Both the position numbers and the translations under genes were made by a program. A stretch of 64,000 nt of DNA, from NCBI GenBank assembly GCA_036562385.1, contig DATCKG010000112.1:27251-91250 (forward strand), written 5' to 3'. This document shows, one piece after another, positions 41,375 to 49,187 of this stretch; position 1 is the first letter of the stretch; every line of letters begins with the position of its first letter. The stretch comes from DATCKG01 sp036562385. Lineage in GTDB: Bacteria; Bacillota; Sulfobacillia; Symbiobacteriales; Symbiobacteriaceae. The notes beneath the pieces are model-generated. The model saw only the letters and a program-made list of their open reading frames with translations. It made no database searches and had not been told where the DNA came from.

Positions 41375-42133
41375 ATGTCCCCGCAACTGCCTGAGCCTGT
41401 GCGCAGCACGATGCGTGCTCTGACCGCCGAACTGGTTTCCGTTCTCGGCGACCGGCTGGTAGGAGTCTACCTGGGCGGCTCCGCCGCCACCGGAGACTTC
41501 TGTGAGTCTTCCAGCGACCTGGATTTTCTCGTGGTGACCGACGGCCCCCTGACGATGGAGGATCTGCTGGCCCTGAAGCTGATCCACCAGGATCTGCTCA
41601 AGAAGTACCCGTACGCGGCCAGGCTGGAGGGCGACTACGCCCCCTGGGAATCGCTGACGCCGGAAGGCACTACGGCGCCGGTGCCAGGGTGCGAGGTCGG
41701 TGTCTTCCTGCCGCGGGTCGGGGAGATCGTCCTGTCGGCCGACAACATGTACGACATGCGGGAGAATGGGATCGCCTTTTACGGCCCAGCCCCCCGGGAG
41801 GTGCTGCCAGAGGTCTCCCCGGACCATGTCCGGGCGGCGGTGCGAGCACAGCTCGCCCAGGGTCCCGGCCCCTCCGAGACCCCCAAGGAGATGGCCGCGG
41901 AGCTCCTCAACTTGATCCGGCGGGTCTGGGTCCTGGAGACGGGCATCCCCGTGTCCAAGTCGAAGGCGGCGGCCTGGGCAATGAGCCACCTCAACCCGGA
42001 ATGGTGGCCCCCCATCCAGGCAGCCCTCGCGATCCGCTGCGGCAAGGGTACAGCAGCAGACGAAGCCCTCCTGCGAAAGGCCTTGCCGAAGTTGGAACAG
42101 GAACTCCGGAGCCTCTGCATCTGCGCTTCATAG
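41375..42133 (+). CDS. Aminoglycoside adenylyltransferase-like nucleotidyltransferase
   Basis: A 252-residue protein with a nucleotidyltransferase domain at 20-110: the GGSAATGDFCESSSDLDFLV block contains the GS and DxD catalytic signature. The helical C-terminal half resembles the DUF4111 region of AadA-type streptomycin/spectinomycin adenylyltransferases. The ATG at 41375 has GAGGAGG 7 nt upstream; a frame open to 40547 in another phase of the VOC-DinB gene was rejected. A terminator follows at 42166. Resistance activity is plausible but unproven; chromosomal homologues often have other substrates. Confidence 0.78.
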   Translation: MSPQLPEPVRSTMRALTAELVSVLGDRLVGVYLGGSAATGDFCESSSDLDFLVVTDGPLTMEDLLALKLIHQDLLKKYPYAARLEGDYAPWESLTPEGTTAPVPGCEVGVFLPRVGEIVLSADNMYDMRENGIAFYGPAPREVLPEVSPDHVRAAVRAQLAQGPGPSETPKEMAAELLNLIRRVWVLETGIPVSKSKAAAWAMSHLNPEWWPPIQAALAIRCGKGTAADEALLRKALPKLEQELRSLCICAS

Positions 42134-42165
42134 CTTCATACGTTTCGGTCTTATTAATAGAAGAA

Positions 42166-42191
42166 CCACCCGGTGCATCCGGGTGGATTTT
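42166..42191 (+). terminator. Terminator after the nucleotidyltransferase gene
   Basis: CCACCCGG (42166-42173) pairs with CCGGGTGG (42179-42186), followed by ATTTTGC. Confidence 0.75.
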
Positions 42192-42209
42192 GCTTCAAGA
42201 GCCGGCCGA

Positions 42210-43205
42210 TCAAACGAGCAGCGAAAGGAGACGATACATGACCCAACCGACCAGCGCGCAGCCAGGCAGCGTAAAGACCCAGGCATAAATAATCTTACTG
42301 GCCACCATCCAGCGGACCGACTTGGCCCGCCGGGCCAGTCCCACACCGATGATAGAGCCCGTAAGGGTGTGAGTGGAACTGACCGGAACGCCCTCCACGA
42401 AGTTGGCCAGGGCCAGGAAGAGCGCGGCACCTGTCTCCGCCGCAAAGCCGTGCACCGGCTGAAGCTTGGCCATCTTCATGCCGATGGTCTTGATCACGCC
42501 CCAGCCGCCGGCCAAGGTACCCAGGCCCATGGCCATGGCGGCCGCGAAGACGACCCAGATGGGAACCTTGAATTCCGGAATGAAGCCGCCGGCCAAAAGC
42601 GCCAGGGTGACGATGCCCATCACCTTCTGGGCGTCCCCGGAGCCATGGTTGAACGAAACGGCAGCCACGGAGATGAGCTGCAACCGCCGGAACCAGTGGG
42701 TCACCCGGGTGGGAGGCCAGTTTCCCACCAGCAGATGGATCAGCTTCATCAGCAAATAACCAAATAGTCCGCCCAGCAGCGGCGAAAGCAGCATGGCAAC
42801 CAGCACGGTGGTGATGCCGCCGAACTGAACGATGCCCCAGCCGCCCTTGGCCACCGCGGCCCCCACCATGCCACCCACCAGCGCGTGGGAAGCGGAGATG
42901 GGCAGACCCATCAGGGTCATGATCACATTCCACGTGATGCCGGCCACCAAAGCGGCCAGGACCAGCGTCTGGTTCACCTGACTGGGATCCAGGAGGCCTT
43001 CGCCGACGGTGTGGGCCACCTTTGTGCTGATGAAGGCGCCCACGACGTTGAAAAATGCAGCCATCGCGACGGCCTGGATGGGCGTGAGCACCCGGGTAGC
43101 CACTACCGTCGCGATCGCGTTGGCAGCGTCATTCCATCCGTTGGTGAAGTCAAAGATGAGACCACAGATCACCACCAGAATGATCAGCCATTGAGGCTCA
43201 AGCAT
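42210..43205 (-). CDS. Inorganic phosphate transporter, Pit family
   Basis: A 331-residue membrane protein with about ten hydrophobic helices and the two inverted Pit repeats: DFTNGWNDAANAIATVVATR at the N-terminus and NFVEGVPVSSTHTLTGSIIG in the C-terminal half. SASHALVGGMVG completes the first repeat. It carries out cation-coupled phosphate (metal-phosphate) uptake. It starts inside the end of the DUF47 gene (8-nt overlap), a conserved pairing. No PhoB-type box was recognised. Confidence 0.92.
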   Translation of the reverse strand: MLEPQWLIILVVICGLIFDFTNGWNDAANAIATVVATRVLTPIQAVAMAAFFNVVGAFISTKVAHTVGEGLLDPSQVNQTLVLAALVAGITWNVIMTLMGLPISASHALVGGMVGAAVAKGGWGIVQFGGITTVLVAMLLSPLLGGLFGYLLMKLIHLLVGNWPPTRVTHWFRRLQLISVAAVSFNHGSGDAQKVMGIVTLALLAGGFIPEFKVPIWVVFAAAMAMGLGTLAGGWGVIKTIGMKMAKLQPVHGFAAETGAALFLALANFVEGVPVSSTHTLTGSIIGVGLARRAKSVRWMVASKIIYAWVFTLPGCALVGWVMYRLLSLLV

Positions 43206-43821
43206 TCTTCATCGCAACCCCTTCCAGGGTATCGGCCGCGTCTTCCGCCCGGTCCGTGGCCTCCTCCAGGTATTCGTAGATCTCCTTCATGGTGATGAAC
43301 CGAACCGGATCCTGAGCCGAGTCCTCGAAGATCTGCGAAAGGGCCGAGCGATGAAGCTCATCCGCCTGATTCTCCAGGAAGTTGATCTGTACCACGTGGT
43401 CGTGCACCTTCGCCAGCTTGCCGCCGGCCACCACATCAATGGCAGCCACCAACTCACCGGCCTGAGCCCGGAGAATGTTCCCGAACCCCTTGAGGAACTT
43501 GTCTGTCTCCTTCACCTTATAAATACCGATCCGGGCGGCGGCGGACTCCATGGCATCCACCACCGAATCGATGGCCACGCCCAGGGCGGCCAGATCCTCG
43601 CGTTCCAAGGGCGTGACGAAGGTCTTGTTGATCAGGGCGAACAGGTCGTGGGTCAGGCGGTCTCCCCGAGACTCGAGGTCCTTGATCTTGGGCCCCAGTT
43701 CGGGAAACCGGTGAGGCTCCAGCAGGAGCTGATTCAGGAGATTTGCTTCCTCCACGGCATTTTCCGCAGCAGAACGGAGAAGATGGAAGAATTCCTGGTC
43801 ACGGGAATGGTGAAAAAACAC
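43198..43821 (-). CDS. DUF47/PhoU-like Pit accessory protein
   Basis: A 207-residue all-helical protein of the DUF47 family, distantly related to PhoU, that accompanies Pit transporters and is thought to regulate them. Helical heptads run throughout, with the acidic motif EYLEEATDRAEDAADTLEG at the C-terminus. The start is placed at GTG 43821 (MFFHHSRDQEFFHLL), 8 nt after AGGAGAGGAG; the ATG at 43842 is upstream of that site. It is the first gene of the pair. Confidence 0.9.
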   Translation of the reverse strand: MFFHHSRDQEFFHLLRSAAENAVEEANLLNQLLLEPHRFPELGPKIKDLESRGDRLTHDLFALINKTFVTPLEREDLAALGVAIDSVVDAMESAAARIGIYKVKETDKFLKGFGNILRAQAGELVAAIDVVAGGKLAKVHDHVVQINFLENQADELHRSALSQIFEDSAQDPVRFITMKEIYEYLEEATDRAEDAADTLEGVAMKNA

Positions 43822-43896
43822 AAGACCCGCTCCTCTCCTCATGGTACTGTCCCGGGGAATCTGGGTTGACGAGTGACAGGGGCACCGGCATTCCGC

Positions 43897-44460
43897 TTAC
43901 GCTTCTTCCTGGTTCAGGCGGGGCAGCGTCTCCCAGTCCTTGAGTTGACGGGAGAGCCAGCGGAGATGGTCCAGGATGTCAGGATCCGCCATTAGGATTT
44001 CCCAGGCCTTGCGCACCGCTTCGACAAACGTGGGCCGCAGGTCCTCCAGCCGGTAGCGCTCCGTCAGGGGACAGACCCCCAACGCCCAGGGCGCGTAGCA
44101 GACTTCCAGCCGGCCATCCTCCCGGAGGTACGGCACCAGCGGATAGGTCCGACACTCCAGGGGCCGTTTGTCTCGCTCCGCTGCACAGAGGCCGGTACAC
44201 TTCAGAAAGGGAATCGCCCCGTACTGCTCCCAGGACGGGGCAAACTCGTACTCCTCAGTGGAATGGAACTCCCACGAAGCCCAAGCCTCGGTGCCGTCGA
44301 ACAGGGCAAACTCACCGGGAATCAGGTACACTCCAAGGTTCTTCCCCGGCTCAAAATCGGTACAGCACTTATGGCCGCATAGGAGGCCACAGTCGAAGTC
44401 CAGAGGCGTCTCCTCCGCCAGCACCGCCCGTGCGGCCCGAATTCGGTCCAAATCCGCCAA
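43897..44460 (-). CDS. Cysteine-rich protein, possible YkgJ-like metal or Fe-S binder
   Basis: A 187-residue cytoplasmic protein with many Cys. The N-terminal cluster is DCGLLCGHKCC (residues 24-34). A middle pair is FLKCTGLCAAE, then RPLECRTYPLVPY, VCYAPW and GVCPL. The order resembles the YkgJ family (Cys cluster, then RP..CR.YP), which is predicted to bind zinc or an iron-sulfur cluster. The start is TTG at 44460, 10 nt after GGGAGG. It stands alone, so no function is proposed. Confidence 0.65.
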   Translation of the reverse strand: MADLDRIRAARAVLAEETPLDFDCGLLCGHKCCTDFEPGKNLGVYLIPGEFALFDGTEAWASWEFHSTEEYEFAPSWEQYGAIPFLKCTGLCAAERDKRPLECRTYPLVPYLREDGRLEVCYAPWALGVCPLTERYRLEDLRPTFVEAVRKAWEILMADPDILDHLRWLSRQLKDWETLPRLNQEEA

Positions 44461-44616
44461 AGACGTCTCGCCTCCCGGTCAACGGTCCCCGATGCACATG
44501 ATACTCCTTTCATCACGACAAGTGAAAGAGGGGACATATCATCAACTTCCCCCGCCAAATCCCCCATACTTGTGATACGATAAGGCGAAACAGCCAGGAG
44601 GAGGAATGATCCAGCC

Positions 44617-45498
44617 ATGGCAGATCTGGGCTTTATCGGGCTCGGACGGATGGGCAGGCATATGGCCCGCAACCTCCTGAAGGCCGGCCATCGGGTCACG
44701 GTGTACAACCGGAGCCAGGGAGTCGTGCAGGAGCTCGTCAAAGAAGGTGCGGAAGCCGCGGCCAGTCCCCGGGAGGTGGCCGAACGCTCCCGGGTGCTCT
44801 TCACCTGCCTGCCGACGCCGGACGTGGTCATGGATGTGATCCGGCAGGCGCTGGAGGGCGCCCGACCCGGCGACATCTATGTGGACCACTCCACCATCGG
44901 CGTCTCCCACGCCCGGAAACTGGCCGAAATGTGCCGGGAAAAGGGCGTGCACTTCCTGGACGCCCCTGTCAGCGGCGGGCCGTGGGGGGCGGAAGCCGGC
45001 ACTCTCACCATCATGTGCGGCGGCGATCCAGAGGCCTACCAGCAGGTGCTCCCGTACCTGCAGGCAGAGGGCAAGGAGATCTACCTGCTGGGGCCCGTGG
45101 GCGCCGGCAGCGTGGCCAAGCTGTGCAACAACCTGCTGGTGGGCATCCACACCGCTGCGATGGCTGAAGCCTTTGTCCTGGGCACCAAGGCCGGTCTGGA
45201 CCCCCGGGCGCTGTATGACCTGATCTCCAAATCCACGGGCCACTCCAAGCAGATTGAACGCAACCTTCCCCAGTTCGTCTTCCCGGGCAAATTTGACGCC
45301 GCGTTCTCTATTGAACTTCTGCACAAAGACGTAGCCCTGGCGGTGGACCTGGGCCGGGAGCTGCAGGTGCGGATGGTGCTGGGTGCCATGACCCAGCAGC
45401 TCCTGGAGGAGGCCCGGGCCGCCGGCTACGCCGACCAGGACATGGCTGCCCTGATCCGGCCGCTGGAGGATCTGACCGGCGTGAAGGTCCGGGCCTGA
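44617..45498 (+). CDS. NAD-dependent beta-hydroxyacid dehydrogenase
   Basis: A 293-residue member of the 3-hydroxyisobutyrate dehydrogenase/tartronate semialdehyde reductase family. The N-terminal Rossmann motif is GFIGLGRMGRHMARNLLKAG. The substrate-binding signature APVSGGPWGAEAGTLTIMCGG is at about 119-139, and catalytic Lys is in AGSVAKLCNNLL (about 167). KDVALAVDLGRE in the C-terminal helical domain is typical. The ATG at 44617 has AGGAGGAATGATCC upstream. Substrate (3-hydroxyisobutyrate, tartronate semialdehyde or succinic semialdehyde) cannot be chosen. Confidence 0.88.
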   Translation: MADLGFIGLGRMGRHMARNLLKAGHRVTVYNRSQGVVQELVKEGAEAAASPREVAERSRVLFTCLPTPDVVMDVIRQALEGARPGDIYVDHSTIGVSHARKLAEMCREKGVHFLDAPVSGGPWGAEAGTLTIMCGGDPEAYQQVLPYLQAEGKEIYLLGPVGAGSVAKLCNNLLVGIHTAAMAEAFVLGTKAGLDPRALYDLISKSTGHSKQIERNLPQFVFPGKFDAAFSIELLHKDVALAVDLGRELQVRMVLGAMTQQLLEEARAAGYADQDMAALIRPLEDLTGVKVRA

Positions 45499-45544
45499 GT
45501 CACCGCCAGGGTCTCAACGCAACCAACGCAGGGGCTATACACAG

Positions 45545-45577
45545 AAAAACGAGGCGGCGCGACGCCGTCTCGTTTTT
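45545..45577. terminator. Bidirectional terminator between convergent genes
   Basis: AAAAACGAGgCGGCG and CGCCGtCTCGTTTTT (one G-T pair) form a 15-bp stem with a 3-nt loop. A-run and T-run on the two sides allow use in both directions, between the dehydrogenase and ferredoxin genes. Confidence 0.9.
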
Positions 45578-45597
45578 CATCCGTCTTCCTGAGGTTG

Positions 45598-45885
45598 TTA
45601 GCTGGGCTTCACCCAAGACTCGGTGTTCTTGGGCTCGGCGCCGGGATGCAGCTTCTGGAACTTGGCCAGCAGCGCGTCGGTGTCCTCCTGATGCTCCTCG
45701 TCCGGAACGATGGCCTCCACCGGGCAGACCGACATGCACTGAGACTCGGTGTAGAAGCCATAGCACTCCGTGCACTTGTCGGGATCCACCACGTAAATGG
45801 TATCGCCGGCGCTGATGGCCTCGTTCGGGCACTCGGGCTCGCAAGCGCCGCAGGAGATGCAGGCATCCGTAATCTTGACAGCCAC
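45598..45885 (-). CDS. 2[4Fe-4S] ferredoxin, Allochromatium/YfhL type
   Basis: A 95-residue electron carrier with two [4Fe-4S] sites. The first Cys set is CISCGACEPECP, and the second is CTECYGFYTESQCMSVCP, in which the middle pair is separated by eight residues as in Alvin-type ferredoxins. The C-terminal extension is acidic. The start is GTG at 45885 after AAGGGGG; a frame to 45909 was rejected. It is next to the aldehyde:ferredoxin oxidoreductase unit, so it may be one of its electron acceptors, but it has its own promoter. Confidence 0.9.
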   Translation of the reverse strand: MAVKITDACISCGACEPECPNEAISAGDTIYVVDPDKCTECYGFYTESQCMSVCPVEAIVPDEEHQEDTDALLAKFQKLHPGAEPKNTESWVKPS

Positions 45886-45989
45886 TGGTATTTCCCCCTT
45901 TTGCAGCACTCAAGCTGTGGGCGCCAGCCGGGGTATGCCGCTGGCGGTTAGTTCCCTTGCCGTAACCATGTATCCCTTAAACCATCCTT

Positions 45990-46019
45990 AGCATACCCAT
46001 GGCTCCTTCGGCCCGTCAA
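45990..46019 (-). promoter_or_regulatory. Promoter of the ferredoxin gene
   Basis: Read leftward, TTGACG (46019-46014) and TATGCT (45995-45990) are 18 nt apart, about 105 nt before the ferredoxin start. Confidence 0.6.
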
Positions 46020-46041
46020 GAGCGCCCCAACATTTGTTAAA

Positions 46042-46056
46042 TGAGAATGGTTCTCA
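46042..46056. promoter_or_regulatory. Fur-box-like palindrome
   Basis: TGAGAATGGTTCTCA is a perfect 6-3-6 palindrome, close to the 7-1-7 Fur box. It lies 22 nt upstream of the ferredoxin -35 element and 12 nt after the MoaD-like gene stop. It may bind a Fur-family protein. Confidence 0.45.
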
Positions 46057-46068
46057 ACGGAGGGGATG

Positions 46069-46302
46069 TCACCCTCCCTCGGCACGGCGCAGCACCGCCA
46101 CTTCGTCGCCCTGCTTCAGCAGCGTCGCTCCGGACACCCCCCGGCCGTTGACCAGCACCACCAGGTCCGGCTCCTCAAGCCCCAGAAAGCTGAGCAGCCC
46201 TTCTGCCGTGGTGCCGGCCGGGATCTCCTGGGTCCCCCGCCAGTGACTTTGGCCGCGAAAGGGCAGATAGACCTCCAGCCGGATGGTCAGTCGCTCTCCC
46301 AT
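46069..46302 (-). CDS. MoaD/ThiS-family sulfur carrier
   Basis: A 77-residue beta-grasp protein ending in the Gly-Gly (RRAEGG) that is adenylated and thiocarboxylated in sulfur carriers. LVVLVNGRGV and LKQGDEVAVL are the family's conserved strands. It overlaps the end of the aldehyde:ferredoxin oxidoreductase gene by 16 nt, a common pairing. The inferred role is to supply dithiolene sulfur for the tungsto- or molybdopterin cofactor of that enzyme. ATG at 46302, with GAGGAG upstream. Confidence 0.85.
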   Translation of the reverse strand: MGERLTIRLEVYLPFRGQSHWRGTQEIPAGTTAEGLLSFLGLEEPDLVVLVNGRGVSGATLLKQGDEVAVLRRAEGG

Positions 46303-47990
46303 ATGCGGTCCAGCTCCTCATCCGGAATGTCGAAGACAGCACCGTGGGGCGGCAGGGGTTCTGTCCGCATCCACTCGGGCAGCCGGTCGGTGGCGGGACC
46401 CAGACCGGCCCTGCGGTTGAAGGCGATCTCCGTCCGGATCGTCTCCAACGCCAGCTTGCGCAGGGCCTCCTCTGACAATTCCTCGCCAAAGCGGGCCTTC
46501 AGCAGCACCGAGAGCCGCTCCGGCGACGCCACCACCGCCGACCGGGAGAAGGAACAGAAGCCCAGCATGTCCATGATGGCGGTGTTGATCTGGGCTTCCC
46601 GGCTGAGCTCCACCTTGCCGGCCGGGTCCAGGTGATCCACCCGGGCGCCGATGGTGTTGCCGGCAGTGTGGTCGGCGCCCATGGGACTGGTGGCGTAAGT
46701 GACGCCGTTGCCCTTGATCACCCGCGGATCGTAGGCGGCCATCACCTGCCCTTTCACCGCGGCCACCCGCCGGACGCCCAGCACGCGCCCCACCGTGGCG
46801 GCACCGGCACCGATCAGCTTGCCCAGCAATCCACCCCGGCGCATCTCGGCAAAGACGTTCATCACCGCCTCCACATCGCCGAAGGGCAGCAGGCCGCCCT
46901 CCATCGCGACGCCGATAGCCCCGCCGGTCTCAATGGTATCGATGCCCAGGTCGTTACACTGGTAGAGGAACCGGGCGATGGCGTCCAGGTCGAAAATCTC
47001 CAGGTTCGCGCCCAGCAGGGTGTTGGTTTCAAACTCCATGGAGGTGGCGACCTCGTTGCCTTCGCGATCGACCCAGACGTTGGAGCACTGGATCGCGCAG
47101 CCCGTCATGCAGGAATGGCTGGTCTGGCCGCCCCGGGCCTGGATCTCCTCGGCCATCCGGATCCCCGTGATCGACTCGGTGGCGGGATCGGACCCCCGGC
47201 TGAAGTTTCGGATCGGCAGCCCGCCCAGGCGGTTGACCACCTCCAGGGTGGAGGCGGTGCCAAACTTGCGGTAGCGCTCGATGGCCTTGTTGACGGCCAC
47301 TTCCTTGAGATACGCCTTGGACTCTGCCCGCCACAGGGCCAGGTCCGCTATCTCGGGCATCGCACCCACACCGGGGTCCAGCACCACCAGCGCTTTCAAC
47401 CGCTTGGAGCCCATCACCGCCCCCAGACCGCCCCGGGCACAGATGCGGGTGGGCCGCCCCTCCGGGTCGGTATTCGCGATGCCGGCCACGTTCATAAGCT
47501 GTTCACCCGCAGGGCCGATGACGGCCACGGCTGCCTTGGCGCCGAAGCGGGCCAGAAGCCGGGCCGCCGTCTCATAGGTGCCCAGCCCCACCAGGTCATC
47601 GGCCGGCTCCAGGCGGCATGTGCCCTTGCCGATCACGGCAATCCACCAGTGGTCGTCCTGCGGCTGGCCCGAGATCACCACGGCCCGGATGCCGTGCTGG
47701 GCCAGGCGCCAGCCGGTATTGCCCCCGGCGTTGGATTCCTTGATGCCGCCGGTCAGCGGGCTCTTGGCTCCGGCTGAAATCCGGCTGGAACTGGAAAGCA
47801 CGGTCCCCGCGATGAGACCGGGAGCCAGCACCAGCTTGTTGGAAGGCCCCAGGGGATCACAGCCAGGATCGACTTCGTCGCTGACGATCCGGGAAGTGAG
47901 CGCCCGCCCTCCAAGCAGCCGGTACGGCTCGGGCAGGGGGTCAAACCGGCAGGTGCCCTGCCGCATGTCGATACGCAAGATCTGATCCAC
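46287..47990 (-). CDS. Aldehyde:ferredoxin oxidoreductase (tungsten-type)
   Basis: A 567-residue AOR-family enzyme that oxidises an aldehyde to an acid with ferredoxin as acceptor, using a bis-pterin tungsten (or molybdenum) site and one [4Fe-4S] cluster. The N-terminal domain has LLGGRALTSRIV and SGAKSPLTGGIKESNAGG-like cofactor-contact segments. Cluster Cys are in HSCMTGCAIQCSN (about residue 275-287) and in MLGFCSFSR near residue 475. GTG at 47990 was chosen with GGAGGG 7 nt upstream; the frame open to 48608 was rejected. Its MoaD-like partner follows in the same transcript. Confidence 0.88.
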   Translation of the reverse strand: MDQILRIDMRQGTCRFDPLPEPYRLLGGRALTSRIVSDEVDPGCDPLGPSNKLVLAPGLIAGTVLSSSSRISAGAKSPLTGGIKESNAGGNTGWRLAQHGIRAVVISGQPQDDHWWIAVIGKGTCRLEPADDLVGLGTYETAARLLARFGAKAAVAVIGPAGEQLMNVAGIANTDPEGRPTRICARGGLGAVMGSKRLKALVVLDPGVGAMPEIADLALWRAESKAYLKEVAVNKAIERYRKFGTASTLEVVNRLGGLPIRNFSRGSDPATESITGIRMAEEIQARGGQTSHSCMTGCAIQCSNVWVDREGNEVATSMEFETNTLLGANLEIFDLDAIARFLYQCNDLGIDTIETGGAIGVAMEGGLLPFGDVEAVMNVFAEMRRGGLLGKLIGAGAATVGRVLGVRRVAAVKGQVMAAYDPRVIKGNGVTYATSPMGADHTAGNTIGARVDHLDPAGKVELSREAQINTAIMDMLGFCSFSRSAVVASPERLSVLLKARFGEELSEEALRKLALETIRTEIAFNRRAGLGPATDRLPEWMRTEPLPPHGAVFDIPDEELDRIWESD

Positions 47991-48127
47991 TCCGGATCCC
48001 TCCCCCCTTTCTGTCTGTCTTCTTCGCCGCTGCAGGACACTCCTGCGCTCTTGGTGGTGGTGCCCGCATATCCCACGGGCCGACGATCGGACCGGGGTAC
48101 GCCCATCCCGCGAGGCGAATATTATGG

Positions 48128-48156
48128 TTGACGAAATACAACGGATACGGTAACAT
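48128..48156 (+). promoter_or_regulatory. Promoter of the ABC transporter-HutP operon
   Basis: TTGACG (48128-48133) and TAACAT (48151-48156) are 17 nt apart. Transcription would start near 48163, about 140 nt before the permease ATG. Confidence 0.6.
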
Positions 48157-48168
48157 GATGCACATACG

Positions 48169-48202
48169 TAGGGTAGGATGGTAGGACTGTAGGATAGCGC
48201 AG
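48169..48202 (+). promoter_or_regulatory. UAG-repeat RNA leader, candidate RNA-binding-protein site
   Basis: Immediately after the predicted transcript start lie five UAG triplets and one CAG, at 48169, 48174, 48182, 48190, 48195 and 48200 (spacers of 2, 5, 5, 2 and 2 nt). HutP binds NAG triplets, and TRAP binds (G/U)AG repeats. A HutP-family gene is the last gene of this operon. The repeat is followed by a hairpin (48212-48232) and a terminator, the layout of protein-controlled antitermination. Confidence 0.5.
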
Positions 48203-48252
48203 AGAGAAGCTGGGCGGCCAAGCGGCCGACCCGGTGCTTTTCCGCATCCGCA

Positions 48253-48277
48253 GGCACCCCTACGGGGTGCCTTTTCT
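48253..48277 (+). terminator. Leader terminator before the ABC permease gene
   Basis: GGCACCCC (48253-48260) pairs with GGGGTGCC (48264-48271), followed by TTTTCT, 27 nt before the permease ATG. GGTGC at 48233-48237 can instead pair with GCACC at 48254-48258, a candidate antiterminator. Confidence 0.8.
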
Positions 48278-48303
48278 GGTTCATCACACGGAGGGGAAGC
48301 AGC

Positions 48304-49173
48304 ATGGATATTCTGCCGATCCTGGAAAAGCTCGTGTTCCCCGTCCTCGAAAACGGCCTGGTCTGGGGGCTGGTGGGGCTGGGCGTCTTTCTCACCTTCC
48401 GGATCATCAACGTGCCCGATCTGACGGTAGACGGCACCCTGACACTGGGAGCGGCCGTGGCAGCCCGCCTGCTGACGTCGGCAGCCGGCGTCCCTCCCGT
48501 GCTCGCGACCCTGGCCGGGGCAGGGGCCGGCATGCTGGGCGGGCTAATGACCGGGCTTCTGCACACCCGGGGCAAGATCCAGCCGCTGCTGGCCGGAATC
48601 CTTACCATGACCTTCCTCTATTCGGTCAACCTGCGGGTGATGGGGCGGGCCAACATCGCCCTGATGAATATCCAGACGCTGGTGCCCCAGAACCCGTATG
48701 CCCGGCTGGTCATGTTTCTGGTGACCGCCATCGTCATCAAACTGCTCATTGACCTGTTCCTGCAGACCGACCTGGGACTGGCGCTGCGGGCCACCGGCGA
48801 CAACGACCGGGTGGTCCGGACCCTCGGAGTCAGCAGCGATACCATGAAGGTGCTGGGCCTGGTCCTCAGCAACGGCCTGGTGGGGCTGGGCGGGGCGCTG
48901 CTGGCTCAGTACAGCGGCTTTGCGGATGCCCAGATGGGCATCGGCACCGTGGTAATCGGACTGGCATCGGTCATCCTGGGCGACATGATCTTCGGCTCCC
49001 GCACCATCGCCCGAGCCACCTTTGCGGTGCTGATGGGCTCCATCCTCTACCGGGGCATCATCTTCCTCGCCCTGCGCAGCGGGTTCAACGCCTCGGACCT
49101 GAAGATGGTGACGGCCCTGCTGGTTATCCTGGCCCTCTCCACCACACGGCTGCGCGAGCTTGTGCGGGTGTAA
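48304..49173 (+). CDS. ABC transporter permease (TrpY/COG4120 type)
   Basis: A 289-residue membrane permease with eight or so hydrophobic helices, of the branched-chain/BMP-like class often found as TrpXYZ-type amino-acid uptake systems. Signature segments are FRIINVPDLTVDGTLTLGA and TDLGLALRATGDNDRVVRTLGV, the latter facing the ATPase. The ATG at 48304 has GGAGGGG upstream. The usual solute-binding lipoprotein gene is missing from the locus. The ATPase follows 14 nt downstream. Substrate is unknown; the HutP-like gene in the same operon hints at an amino acid such as histidine. Confidence 0.85.
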   Translation: MDILPILEKLVFPVLENGLVWGLVGLGVFLTFRIINVPDLTVDGTLTLGAAVAARLLTSAAGVPPVLATLAGAGAGMLGGLMTGLLHTRGKIQPLLAGILTMTFLYSVNLRVMGRANIALMNIQTLVPQNPYARLVMFLVTAIVIKLLIDLFLQTDLGLALRATGDNDRVVRTLGVSSDTMKVLGLVLSNGLVGLGGALLAQYSGFADAQMGIGTVVIGLASVILGDMIFGSRTIARATFAVLMGSILYRGIIFLALRSGFNASDLKMVTALLVILALSTTRLRELVRV

Positions 49174-49187
49174 GGAGGTAAGGCACC

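Larger units (their letters stand above)
47991..48303. other. Divergent intergenic region
   Basis: This 313-bp gap separates the leftward AOR gene from the rightward ABC transporter genes. Its right half carries a promoter, a UAG-repeat leader and a terminator for the ABC operon, annotated separately. I found no clear promoter for AOR. Confidence 0.6.

Noticed and set aside
48157..48300. A T-box riboswitch before the ABC permease gene
   Set aside because: Amino-acid transporter context and an AGAGAG segment prompted the check, but the conserved T-box sequence (TGGnACCGCG) is absent and the leader is too short.
46287..48608. An extended 773-residue form of the AOR gene
   Set aside because: The first 206 codons run through the promoter region of the divergent ABC operon and have no family similarity. 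The GTG at 47990 has a proper ribosome site and matches the family N-terminus.
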